Source of the DNA: Streptomyces ficellus
GTDB taxonomy: Bacteria > Actinomycetota > Actinomycetes > Streptomycetales > Streptomycetaceae
NCBI RefSeq assembly: GCF_009739905.1
Contig: NZ_CP034279.1
Location: forward strand, 4,340,001-4,404,000
DNA length: 64,000 bases
Reading direction: 5' to 3'
Shown here piece by piece: positions 1-10,941 of this stretch (position 1 is its first letter; each line of letters starts with the position of its first letter). The notes under the pieces are model-generated. The model did not search any database. It had not been told where the DNA came from and saw nothing but the letters and a program-made list of their open reading frames with translations. Made by a program: the position numbers and the translations under genes.

Positions 1-67
1 GAGTGACTCGCTTCGTCGCGCGAACTGATCAGGCCGGAACCTACGCTTCCCCACTCATGATCTGAAC

Positions 68-201
68 ACTTCTGTTGGATTTCTTTGTTTGATCGTGATC
101 GCGTGCGTGGATATGTCCCCAAGTAAGCGCTTGTGGCGGGGTGAGGCAAGACCCATTGACGGGCGCTGTTGCTCTATGGTTGATTGTGTTTACTTCTGTT
201 G
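68..201 (+). promoter_or_regulatory. galT upstream region with a repeated 10-mer
   Basis: The 226 bases before galT hold no gene. The 10-mer ACTTCTGTTG occurs twice, at 68-77 and 192-201, 124 bases apart. T-rich stretches resembling DeoR-type operators sit beside each copy (TTTGTTTGATCGTGAT near 84-99; TGATTGTGTTT at 181-191). A TTGACG element is at 156-161, but a well-spaced -10 hexamer is not evident. Streptomyces gal operons are known to be galactose-inducible from a promoter ahead of galT; that these repeats are the regulator sites is inference. Confidence 0.4.
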
Positions 202-226
202 AGAGTGTGCCGAGGAGAGCCCCGGA

Positions 227-1270
227 GTGAAGAAGACACCGACCCGGCTGGCCGACGGCCGCGAGCTGGTCTACTACGACTCCCGCGACGACGTGGTGCG
301 GGACGCCGTCGACCGGCGTCCCCTCGCACCCGTCGCCACGACCTCGGAGATCCGCCGGGACCCCCTGCTCGGCGACGCGGTCGCCGTCGCCTCGCACCGC
401 CAGGGGCGCACCTACCATCCGCCGGCCGACGAGTGCCCCCTGTGCCCCTCCCGGGACGGCCGGCTCAGCGAGGTCCCGGACGGCGACTACGACGTCGTGG
501 TCTTCGAGAACCGCTTCCCCTCCCTCGCCGGCGACTCCGGCCGCTGCGAGGTCGTCTGCTTCACCTCCGACCACGACGCCTCGTTCGCCGGCCTCACCGA
601 GGAGCGCGCCGCCCTCGTCCTGGAGGCCTGGGCCGACCGCACCGCCGAACTCGCCGAGCTCCCGGGCGCCGAGCAGGTGTTCTGCTTCGAGAACCGGGGC
701 GCCGAGATCGGGGTCACCCTCGGCCACCCGCACGGCCAGATCTACGCGTACCCCTTCACCACCCCGCGCACGGCACTGATGCTGCGCTCGCTGGAGGAGC
801 ACCGCGCGTCCACCGGCCGCAACCTCTTCGACGATCTCCTCGCGCGTGAACTCGGGCAGGCCGAACGGGTGGTCCTGGAGACCGCCGAGTGGGTCGCCTT
901 CGTGCCGTACGCCGCGCACTGGCCCTACGAGGTGCACCTCTACCCCAAGCGGCGCGTGCCCGACCTCCGCGCGCTGGACGAGGACGCCCGTGCCGGGTTC
1001 CCGCAGGTCTACCTGGAACTGCTCCGGCGCTTCGACCGCATCTTCGGGGAGGCGGAGCCGCCCACGCCGTACATCTCCGCCTGGCACCAGGCGCCCTTCC
1101 GCGCCCCCGGGCGGCACGACTTCGCCCTGCATCTCGAGCTTTTCACCATCCGCCGCACTTCCGGCAAGCTGAAGTTCCTCGCGGGCTCCGAGTCCGGGAT
1201 GAGCGTGTTCATCAACGACGTGCCGCCGGAGGCCGCGGCGCGCCGACTGCGAGAGGTGGCGACCCAGTGA
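227..1270 (+). CDS. galT: galactose-1-phosphate uridylyltransferase
   Basis: GalT swaps UMP between UDP-glucose and galactose-1-phosphate in the cytoplasmic Leloir pathway. The 347-residue product has the family active-site motif HPHGQ (His167-Pro-His169-Gly-Gln; the second His carries the uridylyl group) and a zinc-type CPLC motif at Cys70/Cys73. Length is normal for the family. The GTG start follows the purine-rich CGAGGAGAGC. It is the first gene of a tight galT-galE-galK operon: its stop overlaps the galE start as GTGA, implying translational coupling. Identification is secure. Confidence 0.96.
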   Translation: MKKTPTRLADGRELVYYDSRDDVVRDAVDRRPLAPVATTSEIRRDPLLGDAVAVASHRQGRTYHPPADECPLCPSRDGRLSEVPDGDYDVVVFENRFPSLAGDSGRCEVVCFTSDHDASFAGLTEERAALVLEAWADRTAELAELPGAEQVFCFENRGAEIGVTLGHPHGQIYAYPFTTPRTALMLRSLEEHRASTGRNLFDDLLARELGQAERVVLETAEWVAFVPYAAHWPYEVHLYPKRRVPDLRALDEDARAGFPQVYLELLRRFDRIFGEAEPPTPYISAWHQAPFRAPGRHDFALHLELFTIRRTSGKLKFLAGSESGMSVFINDVPPEAAARRLREVATQ

Positions 1271-2247
1271 GCACAGCCAAGTACCTGGTGACGGGCGGGG
1301 CCGGTTACGTCGGCAGTGTCGTCGCCGCGCACCTGCTGCGGGACGGGCACGAGGTGACCGTCCTGGACGACCTGTCCACCGGCTTCCGCGAGGCGGTCCC
1401 GGCGGGCGCCCGCTTCGTCGAGGGCCGTATCCAGGACGCCGCCCGGCACCTGGACGCCACCTATGACGGCGTCCTGCACTTCGCGGCGTTCTCGCAGGTC
1501 GGCGAGTCCGTCACCGACCCCGAGAAGTACTGGGCGAACAACGTCGGCGGCACGATGGCCCTGCTGGCCGCGATGCGCGACCACGGCGTGCGCCGCCTGG
1601 TGTTCTCCTCCACCGCCGCGACGTACGGGGAGCCGGTCTCCACGCCCGTCACCGAGACCGACCCCACCGCCCCCACCAGCCCCTACGGCGCCTCGAAGCT
1701 GGCCGTCGACCACATGATCACCGGTGAGGCCGCGGCGCACGGGCTGGCCGCCGCGTCGCTGCGGTACTTCAACGTCGCGGGCGCGTACGGCGCGTACGGC
1801 GAACGGCACGACCCCGAGTCCCACCTCGTCCCGCTCGTCCTCCAGGTCGCCCTCGGCCGGCGCGCGTCGATCTCGGTGTACGGCGACGACTACCCGACGC
1901 CCGACGGCACGTGCGTCCGCGACTACATCCACGTCGCCGACCTCGCCGAGGCGCACCTGCTCGCCCTGGACGCCCTCACCCCGGGCGAGCACCTGATCTG
2001 CAACCTCGGCAACGGCAGCGGCTTCTCGGTCCGCGAGGTCGTCGAGACCGTGCGCGAGGTCACCGGCCACCCGGTGCCCGAGGTCGTCGCCGCCCGGCGC
2101 GCCGGTGACCCGGCGGTGCTGGTCGCCTCGGCCGACGCCGCCCGGGAGCGGCTCGGCTGGAAGCCGTCCCGGCCCGACCTGGCCCGCATCGTCGCGGACG
2201 CCTGGGAGTTCGCGCGCCGGCTGGAGAAGGAGGGGGCGGGCGAGTGA
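1267..2247 (+). CDS. galE: UDP-glucose 4-epimerase
   Basis: GalE interconverts UDP-galactose and UDP-glucose with bound NAD. The 326-residue extended-SDR protein has the nucleotide-binding glycine motif GGAGYVGS near residues 9-16 and the catalytic YxxxK (Tyr140, Lys144, in SPYGASK). The GTG at 1267 overlaps the galT stop by 4 bases and gives a normal-length epimerase; an open frame continues upstream, but it lies inside galT and lacks epimerase character. Middle gene of the gal operon. In Streptomyces galE also supplies UDP-galactose for cell-surface glycans, and an internal promoter is known in relatives; I did not identify one here. Confidence 0.95.
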   Translation: MSTAKYLVTGGAGYVGSVVAAHLLRDGHEVTVLDDLSTGFREAVPAGARFVEGRIQDAARHLDATYDGVLHFAAFSQVGESVTDPEKYWANNVGGTMALLAAMRDHGVRRLVFSSTAATYGEPVSTPVTETDPTAPTSPYGASKLAVDHMITGEAAAHGLAAASLRYFNVAGAYGAYGERHDPESHLVPLVLQVALGRRASISVYGDDYPTPDGTCVRDYIHVADLAEAHLLALDALTPGEHLICNLGNGSGFSVREVVETVREVTGHPVPEVVAARRAGDPAVLVASADAARERLGWKPSRPDLARIVADAWEFARRLEKEGAGE

Positions 2248-3461
2248 GCGCCGGAGACGGGAGCGCCGGGGACGGGAGCGCCGGGGACGGGAGCGCGGGC
2301 GGTGCGAGGCACACGCCGGCGGCGGTCGCCGAGGACTTCCACCGGTTGTACGGGGCCGCCCCCGAGGGCGTGTGGGCGGCGCCGGGCCGGGTCAACCTGA
2401 TCGGCGAGTACACCGACTTCAACGACGGGTTCGTGATGCCGCTGGCGCTCCCGCACACCGCGGTCGCCGCCGTGTCCCGCCGCACCGACGGGCGGTTGCG
2501 CGTCCACTCGGCCGACACCGACCAGGGCGTGGTCCAGCTCGACGCGGGCACCCTGCGGCCGCTCACCGGCACCGGCTGGGCCGCCTACCCCGCCGGGGTG
2601 GTGTGGGCGCTGCGCGAAGCCGGCCACCCCGTCACGGGCGCCGACATCCACCTCGCGTCCACGGTGCCCACGGGCGCCGGGCTGTCCTCGTCGGCCGCCC
2701 TGGAGGTCGTCACCGCGCTCGCCCTCGCCGACCTGTACGGACTCGGACTGACCGCCCGGCAGCTGGCCCTCACCGGACAGCGCGCCGAGAACGCGTTCGT
2801 GGGCGTCCCGTGCGGCGTGATGGACCAGATGGCGTCGGCGTGCTGCACCGAGGGCCACGTCCTCCACCTCGACACCCGCGACCTGTCGACCCGCCAGGTG
2901 CCCTTCGACCTCGACGCCCACGGCCTGGCGCTGCTGGTCGTCGACACCCGGGTGAAGCACGCGCTCGGCGACGGCGCGTACGCGAAGCGGCGCGCCGGGT
3001 GCGAGGCGGGCGCGCGGGCGCTCGGCGTGCGCACGCTGCGCGAGATCGAGTACGTGCAACTGCCGGACGCCCTGCGGCGGTTGGGTGACGAAACGATTCG
3101 CGCCCAGGTCCGCCACGTCGTGTCCGACAACCACCGGGTCGAGCGGACGATCGCCCTGCTGGACGCGGGCGACGTGCGGGCGGTCGGGCCGGTCCTCACC
3201 GAAGGGCACGCCTCCCTCCGCGACGACCTGCGGGTCTCCTGCCCCGAACTGGACCTGGTGGTCTCGGCCGCCAATGCCGCCGGGGCGCTGGGCGCCCGGA
3301 TGACGGGCGGCGGCTTCGGCGGCTCGGCGATCGTGCTGACCGAGGCGACGGACGCGGACACGGTGACCAAGGCGGTCACGGAAGCCTTCGCGGCCGCCGG
3401 CCACACGGCCCCCCGCGTCTTCCCGGCCCGTCCGTCGGCGGGCGCGCGGCGGGTGGGGTGA
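2244..3461 (+). CDS. galK: galactokinase
   Basis: GalK phosphorylates galactose with ATP, the first Leloir step. The 405-residue GHMP kinase has the galactokinase signature GRVNLIGEYTDFNDG, the ATP-binding loop VPTGAGLSSSAA, and the C-terminal GGGFGGSA motif. The GTG start overlaps the galE stop by 4 bases (GTGA). Odd point: the first ~17 residues are a low-complexity run of SAGDG units encoded by a 15-bp tandem repeat (three units, 2246-2290), upstream of the normal start of the fold. Either the N-terminus is a recent repeat expansion or true initiation is later; the overlap favours the annotated start. Confidence 0.95.
   Translation: MSAGDGSAGDGSAGDGSAGGARHTPAAVAEDFHRLYGAAPEGVWAAPGRVNLIGEYTDFNDGFVMPLALPHTAVAAVSRRTDGRLRVHSADTDQGVVQLDAGTLRPLTGTGWAAYPAGVVWALREAGHPVTGADIHLASTVPTGAGLSSSAALEVVTALALADLYGLGLTARQLALTGQRAENAFVGVPCGVMDQMASACCTEGHVLHLDTRDLSTRQVPFDLDAHGLALLVVDTRVKHALGDGAYAKRRAGCEAGARALGVRTLREIEYVQLPDALRRLGDETIRAQVRHVVSDNHRVERTIALLDAGDVRAVGPVLTEGHASLRDDLRVSCPELDLVVSAANAAGALGARMTGGGFGGSAIVLTEATDADTVTKAVTEAFAAAGHTAPRVFPARPSAGARRVG
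2246..2290 (+). repeat. 15-bp tandem repeat at the 5' end of galK
   Basis: Three in-frame copies of GAGCGCCGGRGACGG (2246-2260, 2261-2275, 2276-2290; the first differs by one base), followed by a partial fourth. They encode SAGDG repeats at the extreme N-terminus of GalK. Being 15 bp, changes in copy number would keep the frame. Confidence 0.85.
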
Positions 3462-3898
3462 GGGCGGGGCGCCCGGCCTGACCGCGCGGGGCGCCCCTCG
3501 CTCGCGGCGCGGCGCGGCGCGGCGCCCGGGCGTCGGCGGCTCCCGTCCGGGGCCGGGGCCTGCCGCGTCCGGGCCCCGTCGCCGGGCGCTGTGGGCGCCG
3601 CGCCGGGCGAGGGCCCCGCGGTCGGGCACCAGGGTGCCGAACCGGGTGCGCACGGGGCCCGGGTCCGGATCACCCCGTGGGGGCGGTGAGTTTTCCACAA
3701 GTCCCCTTGTCCGCCGTTCCGTCGCCGTACTCTGATGCACGGCACCGGTGGGGGCCGGTGCTGATCAGGGGGCGAGACAGCCGGGTACGACGCCCGGGGT
3801 GGGGGTAACAGTCACTGCGCGGCGGCGGCCGTGCGACCGCTGTGCCTCCGGCTCCGGGCGCCGTACCCGCAGCTGCCCCGTTTCCTCGACGCTTGGGG
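3462..3898. other. intergenic region after galK
   Basis: 437 bases with no supported gene. A GGGGCGCCC / GGGCGCCCC inverted repeat (3466-3474 and 3489-3497, 14-base loop) is a plausible galK terminator. Just after it are four tandem GGCGC units (3506-3525). Further on lies ACAAG-N4-CTTGT around 3697-3710. The last 150 bases are a G-rich leader to the response regulator with no recognised riboswitch. Confidence 0.6.
3466..3497 (+). terminator. candidate galK terminator
   Basis: Nine-base perfect stem with a 14-base loop starting 5 bases after the galK stop. It has no T-tract, as is usual for Streptomyces hairpin terminators. Confidence 0.5.
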
Positions 3899-4678
3899 GT
3901 GTCAGTGGTCCGTATCCGGGTTCTGGTGGTGGACGACCACCGCATCTTCGCCGAGTCGCTCGCCGCCGCCCTGGCGGCCGAGCCCGACGTGGACGTCGCC
4001 GCGGCGGGCAGCGGGCCCGCCGCGCTGCGGTGCCTGGACCGGGCGGCGGCCGAGGGCCGCCGGTTCGACGTGCTGCTCGTCGACGCCGACCTGGGCGCCG
4101 CGGCCGCGCCGGCGGTCGCCCGCGCGGTGCCGGACAACGGCGAGGGCGCGGTGGACGGCATCTCGCTGGTGGCCGGTGTCCGTGAGGGCCGCCCCGAGGT
4201 GCGTACGGTCGTGCTGGCCGAGAAGGACGACCCGGGCAGAGCCGCGCTCGCCCTGCAGGCGGGCGCCTCGGGCTGGGTCGCCAAGGACTGCTCGCTCCAG
4301 CGCCTTCTGACGGTGATACGCGGGGTGCTGCGCGACGAGACGCACCTGCCGCCCGCGCTGCTCACGGGGGTGCTGCGGGAGCTGACGGCCGCGCGCAAGC
4401 ACCGCACCGAGAGCGAGCGGCTGGTGGAGTCGCTCACGCCGCGCGAGCGGGAGGTGCTGCGCTGCATGGTGGCCGGTCTCGGCCGCAAGGCGGTCGCCGA
4501 GCGGCTGTACCTGTCGCCGCACACGGTCCGTACCCACATGCAGAACGTGCTGGGAAAGCTGGGCGTGCACTCCACGCTGGCGGCGGTCGCGCTGGCCCGC
4601 CGGGCGGGCGTCGGCCCGGCCGACCTGGGGCCCGGGCTAGCCGGGGATGTTGTCGAACGGGGCGGTCAGCTGGCGTAG
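3899..4678 (+). CDS. atypical LuxR/NarL-family response regulator
   Basis: 259-residue two-domain regulator. The N-terminal receiver begins IRVLVVDDH (acidic pair present) and has a candidate phospho-Asp in LLVDADLG and the conserved Lys in GWVAKD. The C-terminal LuxR HTH is typical (SLTPREREVLRCMVAGL ... LYLSPHTVRTH). Two oddities suggest non-canonical activation: about 16 extra residues separate the phospho-Asp from the DGISLV segment, and the switch Thr/Ser after beta-4 is Ala (VVLAEKDD). No kinase gene is adjacent. Start chosen at GTG 3899 just after GGGGG; GTG 3905 is equally possible. Its 3' end overlaps the convergent tamR by 42 bases. Confidence 0.85.
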   Translation: MSVVRIRVLVVDDHRIFAESLAAALAAEPDVDVAAAGSGPAALRCLDRAAAEGRRFDVLLVDADLGAAAAPAVARAVPDNGEGAVDGISLVAGVREGRPEVRTVVLAEKDDPGRAALALQAGASGWVAKDCSLQRLLTVIRGVLRDETHLPPALLTGVLRELTAARKHRTESERLVESLTPREREVLRCMVAGLGRKAVAERLYLSPHTVRTHMQNVLGKLGVHSTLAAVALARRAGVGPADLGPGLAGDVVERGGQLA

Positions 4679-5134
4679 CAGCGCGGCCAGGTCGGCGCGC
4701 TCGGCGCGGGACAGCTCCGCGAGGATGGCCCGCTCCTGCGCGAGGAGCCCGGCGAGCGCCTGGTCGGCACGGTCGCGGCCCTCGGGGGTGAGGCGGACGA
4801 GGACGCCCCGGCGGTCGCTCGGATCGGGCAGCCGCTCGACGAGGCCCTTCTTGGCGAGCCGGTCGATACGATTGGTCATCGTTCCGGAGGTGACCAGGGT
4901 CTGGGTGAGCAGCTGGCCGGGGGAGAGCTGGTAGGGGGCTCCCGCGCGGCGCAGGGACGTCAGGACGTCGAACTCCCAGGGCTCCAGGTTGTGCTCCGAG
5001 AAGGCGAGCCGACGCGCCCGGTCGAGGTGGCGGGCCAGCCTGGAGACGCGGCTGAGGACCTCGAGCGGTTCCACGTCGAGGTCGGGGCGCTCGCGGCGCC
5101 ATGCAGCGACCAGACGGTCGACCTCGTCCTCCAT
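4637..5134 (-). CDS. tamR: MarR-family regulator, probable TamR
   Basis: 165-residue winged-helix protein with MarR features: helical N-terminus, PGQLLTQTLVTSGTMTNRIDRL recognition region (quoted in part: TSGTMTNRIDRLA) and the DRRGVLVRLT wing. It is divergent from tam with a 132-base shared intergenic region containing a perfect 14-bp palindrome. In S. coelicolor the MarR protein TamR represses tam and itself and is released by trans-aconitate and related citric-acid-cycle intermediates; the same gene pair and operator arrangement support that assignment here. Start ATG 5134. The coding 3' end overlaps the convergent response-regulator gene. Confidence 0.85.
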   Translation of the reverse strand: MEDEVDRLVAAWRRERPDLDVEPLEVLSRVSRLARHLDRARRLAFSEHNLEPWEFDVLTSLRRAGAPYQLSPGQLLTQTLVTSGTMTNRIDRLAKKGLVERLPDPSDRRGVLVRLTPEGRDRADQALAGLLAQERAILAELSRAERADLAALLRQLTAPFDNIPG

Positions 5135-5169
5135 GGCGATCAGTGTAGGGGATCTGTCGATGTGAAGTC

Positions 5170-5183
5170 TCTTGACGTCAAGA
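5170..5183. promoter_or_regulatory. palindromic operator between tamR and tam
   Basis: TCTTGACGTCAAGA is a perfect 14-bp inverted repeat lying 35 bases from the tamR start and 83 from tam. It resembles the TTGAC/GTCAA-type palindromes known for MarR/TamR. A weaker related segment (TCTGTCGATGTGAAG) precedes it at about 5153-5167. Predicted to repress both divergent genes. Confidence 0.75.
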
Positions 5184-5266
5184 AATATTCGGCTGGACCA
5201 TTGGGCATGACGGGGCCGGGACTTTGTTCCGCTTCGGCACTACGTTCCAGCAAGGGGGCTCGAAAC

Positions 5267-6106
5267 ATGCATTCCGCACCGATCTGGGATCCACAGCAGT
5301 ACCTGCGCCACTCCACCCACCGCACCCGACCGTTCCTCGACCTGCTCGCCCGGATACCCGAACTGCCCGCCGCCGCGCGAGGCCGCTCACCCCGTATCGC
5401 CGACCTCGGCTGCGGTCCCGGCAACGTCACCGCGCTGCTCGCGGAACGCTGGCCCGGCGCCCGCATCACCGGCTTCGACCTCTCGCCCGAGATGCTGGAA
5501 CAGGCGAAGACGCACTACGCCGGAAGCACCGACGGGGGCGGCTGGCTCGACTTCCGGCCCGCCGACGCCGCGCACTGGACGCCCGACGAACCCTACGACC
5601 TGATCATCTCCAACGCCGCGCTCCAGTGGGTGCCCAACCATCCCGAATCGTTCCCGGACTGGACCGAGGGTCTCGCCCCCGGCGGCACCCTCGCCTTCCA
5701 GGTCCCGGCCAACTTCACCGCACCCAGCCACGCGCTGCTGGGCGAACTGTGCGAGACCCCGCAGTGGCGGGCCCGCCTCACCGGCCACGGCCGCCGCTTC
5801 GTCCATATCCTCGACGCCGCCGACTACCTCACCCGCCTCGCCGACCTCGGCCTCGACGTCGACGTGTGGGAGACGGTCTACTCCCAGCTCCTCCAGGGCG
5901 AGGACCCCGTCCTCGACTGGGTCAAGGGCACCGCGCTGCGCCCCGTCATCACCGCCCTGGACGGTGACGACGAGGCGGTCGGCGAATTCCTGGCCCAGTA
6001 CCGCGACCTGCTCCGCAAGGCGTATCCGCCGGGCCCGCACGGCACGGTCTTCCCGTTCCGGCGCGTCTTCGCGGTCGCGACGCGGACCCGGGAAGCGACA
6101 GGGTGA
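5267..6106 (+). CDS. tam: trans-aconitate 2-methyltransferase
   Basis: 279-residue class I SAM methyltransferase. Motif I is IADLGCGPGNVT (residues ~40-51), followed by an acidic Asp in ITGFDLSPEML and the NAALQW segment typical of Tam. The enzyme esterifies trans-aconitate, an inhibitor of aconitase that forms from cis-aconitate. ATG 5267 follows AGGGGG with good spacing; the open frame extends further upstream through tamR and the operator, which is not credible as coding. Single-gene unit regulated from the palindrome it shares with tamR. Confidence 0.88.
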   Translation: MHSAPIWDPQQYLRHSTHRTRPFLDLLARIPELPAAARGRSPRIADLGCGPGNVTALLAERWPGARITGFDLSPEMLEQAKTHYAGSTDGGGWLDFRPADAAHWTPDEPYDLIISNAALQWVPNHPESFPDWTEGLAPGGTLAFQVPANFTAPSHALLGELCETPQWRARLTGHGRRFVHILDAADYLTRLADLGLDVDVWETVYSQLLQGEDPVLDWVKGTALRPVITALDGDDEAVGEFLAQYRDLLRKAYPPGPHGTVFPFRRVFAVATRTREATG

Positions 6107-6238
6107 CGCCCCACTTACCGGTCGCCCCCGCCACCCGCCCGCGCCGGACCGCACGCCCGTACGGCACCCGGCGCGGGCCGCCCCCGACCCGGGGCGGCGG
6201 GGGCCGGTCCGCAGCGGCGGCGCGCCGGGCCGGCGGGG

Positions 6239-6916
6239 TCAGTTCTTGCGGTGGCCGATCAGGCGGGGTTTCGGCTCCAGGCCGTCCAGGCCGTGCCACG
6301 CCAGATTGACCAGGTGGGCGGCGACCTCCGCCTTCTTCGGCTTGCGGGCGTCGAGCCACCACTGGCCGGTCAGCGCCACCATCCCCACCAGCGCCTGCGC
6401 GTACAGGGGGGCCAGCTTCGGGTCGAAGCCCCGGGCCTTGAACTCCAGGCCCAGGATGTCCTCCACCTGCGTGGCGATGTCCGAGATCAGCGACGCGAAC
6501 GTACCCGTCGACTGCGCGACCGGCGAGTCCCGCACCAGGATGCGGAAACCGTCCGTGTACGTCTCGATGTAGTCGAGCAGCGCGAACGCGGCCTGCTCCA
6601 GCAGCTCGCGCGGATGCCCGGCCGTCAGGGCGCCGGTCACCATGTCCAGCAGCTGGCGCATCTCGCGGTCGACCACCACCGCGTACAGGCCCTCCTTGCC
6701 GCCGAAGTGCTCGTACACCACCGGCTTGGAGACCCCGGCCTTCGCGGCGATCTCCTCCACCGACGTGCCCTCGAAGCCCCGCGCCGCGAACAGCGTGCGA
6801 CCGATGTCGAGCAGCTGCTGCCGGCGCTCGGCGCCCGTCATCCGGACCCGGCGCCCCCGCCTGGGTTTGTCAGTACTACTGGTGCCACTGCCGTCGATCG
6901 CCACACCGTCCATCAT
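6239..6916 (-). CDS. TetR-family regulator (lipid/desaturase operon)
   Basis: 225-residue TetR protein. After a ~25-residue polar leader comes a standard HTH (RRQQLLDIGRTLFAARGFEG ... VEEIAAKAGVSKPVVYEHFGGKEGLY), then an all-helical ligand-binding domain. Start ATG 6916 overlaps the stop of the upstream desaturase as ATGA, so the two genes are translationally coupled. By analogy with DesT-like regulators it probably senses fatty acyl-CoA and controls the desaturase promoter, which carries two inverted repeats at 7941-7967. The ligand is inference. Confidence 0.85.
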   Translation of the reverse strand: MMDGVAIDGSGTSSTDKPRRGRRVRMTGAERRQQLLDIGRTLFAARGFEGTSVEEIAAKAGVSKPVVYEHFGGKEGLYAVVVDREMRQLLDMVTGALTAGHPRELLEQAAFALLDYIETYTDGFRILVRDSPVAQSTGTFASLISDIATQVEDILGLEFKARGFDPKLAPLYAQALVGMVALTGQWWLDARKPKKAEVAAHLVNLAWHGLDGLEPKPRLIGHRKN

Positions 6917-7899
6917 GCCGCGTTCGCGGCCCGGTCCTGGCGTCGGCCTTCGATCCTGGACGCGGTCGGCCAGCGCACGTCGTAGGCCCAGCCCAGCATC
7001 TCGAACCAGCGGATCAGCCGCGCACTGGAATCGATCTGCCCCCGCAGCACACCGTGACGCGCACACGTCGGGTCGGCGTGGTGCAGGTTGTGCCACGACT
7101 CACCGCACGACAGCACCGCCAGCCACCACACGTTCCCACTGCGGTCACGCGACTTGAACGGCCGCTTGCCCACCGCGTGGCAGATCGAGTTGATCGACCA
7201 GGTCACGTGGTGCAGCAGCGCCACCCGCACCAGCGACCCCCAGAAGAACGCCGTGAACGCGCCCCACCAGGACATCGTCACCAGACCGCCCACCAGCGGC
7301 GGGATCGCCAGCGACACGATCGTCCAGCCGATGAACTGGCGGGAGATCCGGCGCAGCGCCGGGTCCTTGATCAGGTCCGGGGCGTACTTGGCCTGCGGCG
7401 TGCGCTCCTCGTCGAACATCCAGCCGATGTGCGCCCACCACAGGCCCTTCATCAGCGCCGGCAGCGTCTCGCCGAACCGCCACGGCGAGTGCGGGTCGCC
7501 CTCCGCGTCCGAGAACTTGTGGTGCTTGCGGTGATCCGCCACCCACCGCACCAGCGGCCCCTCCACCGCCAGCGAACCCATGACCGCCAGCGCGATCCGC
7601 AGCGGCCTCTTCGCCTTGAACGCACCGTGCGTGAAGTACCGGTGGAAGCCGATCGTGATCCCGTGGCAGCCGATGTAGTACATCGCCACCAGCAGGCCCA
7701 GATCCAGCCAGCTCACCCCCCAGCCCCACGCCAGCGGCACCGCCGCGACCAGGGCCACGAAGGGCACCGTGATGAACAGCAGCAGCGCGACCTGCTCGGT
7801 CGTGCGCTTGCTGTCCCCGCCGAGCGTGCCGGGAGGAAGATCCGGAGAAGGCGAAGCGGACGGGCCCGAATTCTCGAGCACGTCGGGGCTTGAGGTCAT
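6913..7899 (-). CDS. membrane fatty-acid desaturase (acyl-CoA delta-9 type)
   Basis: 328-residue integral membrane di-iron desaturase. Three histidine boxes are present: HRYFTH (His86-His91), HRKHH (123-127) and HNLHH around residue 269, in the order and spacing of stearoyl-CoA desaturases. Hydrophobic segments flank box 1 and lie between boxes 2 and 3. It introduces a double bond into saturated acyl chains, using an electron donor not encoded nearby. ATG 7899 has an AGGGGA site 5 bases upstream. First gene of a two-gene operon with the TetR regulator; divergent from ppc. Confidence 0.9.
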   Translation of the reverse strand: MTSSPDVLENSGPSASPSPDLPPGTLGGDSKRTTEQVALLLFITVPFVALVAAVPLAWGWGVSWLDLGLLVAMYYIGCHGITIGFHRYFTHGAFKAKRPLRIALAVMGSLAVEGPLVRWVADHRKHHKFSDAEGDPHSPWRFGETLPALMKGLWWAHIGWMFDEERTPQAKYAPDLIKDPALRRISRQFIGWTIVSLAIPPLVGGLVTMSWWGAFTAFFWGSLVRVALLHHVTWSINSICHAVGKRPFKSRDRSGNVWWLAVLSCGESWHNLHHADPTCARHGVLRGQIDSSARLIRWFEMLGWAYDVRWPTASRIEGRRQDRAANAA

Positions 7900-7940
7900 G
7901 GAGTCCCCTGGGGGGTGAGGGATACAACGGAAGCTGTGGC

Positions 7941-7967
7941 TACGGTTCCGTAACCTACGGCGACGTA
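7941..7967. promoter_or_regulatory. double inverted repeat in the desaturase/ppc intergenic region
   Basis: TACGGTTCCGTA (7941-7952) and TACGGCGACGTA (7956-7967) are two TACG-centred inverted repeats 15 bases apart, 42-68 bases ahead of the desaturase start. Tandem palindromes of this kind are typical TetR operators, so the co-operonic TetR is the likely binder. ppc lies on the other side, with a TATCCT -10 candidate at 8030-8035. Confidence 0.55.
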
Positions 7968-8112
7968 AGTATGGCAGCGGTTCGGCGCGCGGCAAGAGGG
8001 CTGGCGACGGCGCCGCCGGACGGGACACCTATCCTGGGTGTCGTCGGACAGCGCGGTCCGCAGCCTCCAGTACCCCTCCAGACGTGCTCAAACACTGCAA
8101 GGAGCCGCACCT

Positions 8113-10842
<2,730 letters not shown>

Positions 10843-10860
10843 CCCGCGTACGGCACGACG

Positions 10861-10895
10861 AAGGGGGCGCCCGGTTCTCAACCGGGCGCCCCCTT
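10861..10895 (+). terminator. ppc terminator
   Basis: Perfect 16-bp stem (AAGGGGGCGCCCGGTT and complement) with a 3-base loop, starting 19 bases after the ppc stop. Symmetric, so it may also end the convergent minus-strand transcript. Confidence 0.9.
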
Positions 10896-10941
10896 CCGCA
10901 TGCTTCCGTCTGCCCCTACAGCGCATACCTCCGCGGGTCCC

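Noticed and set aside
2246..2290. Tandem repeat as regulatory iterons
   Set aside because: The repeat is in frame and inside the coding start of galK, so simple coding expansion is more likely.
4991..5266. Upstream extension of tam
   Set aside because: It would read through tamR and the palindromic operator; ATG 5267 has a good ribosome site.
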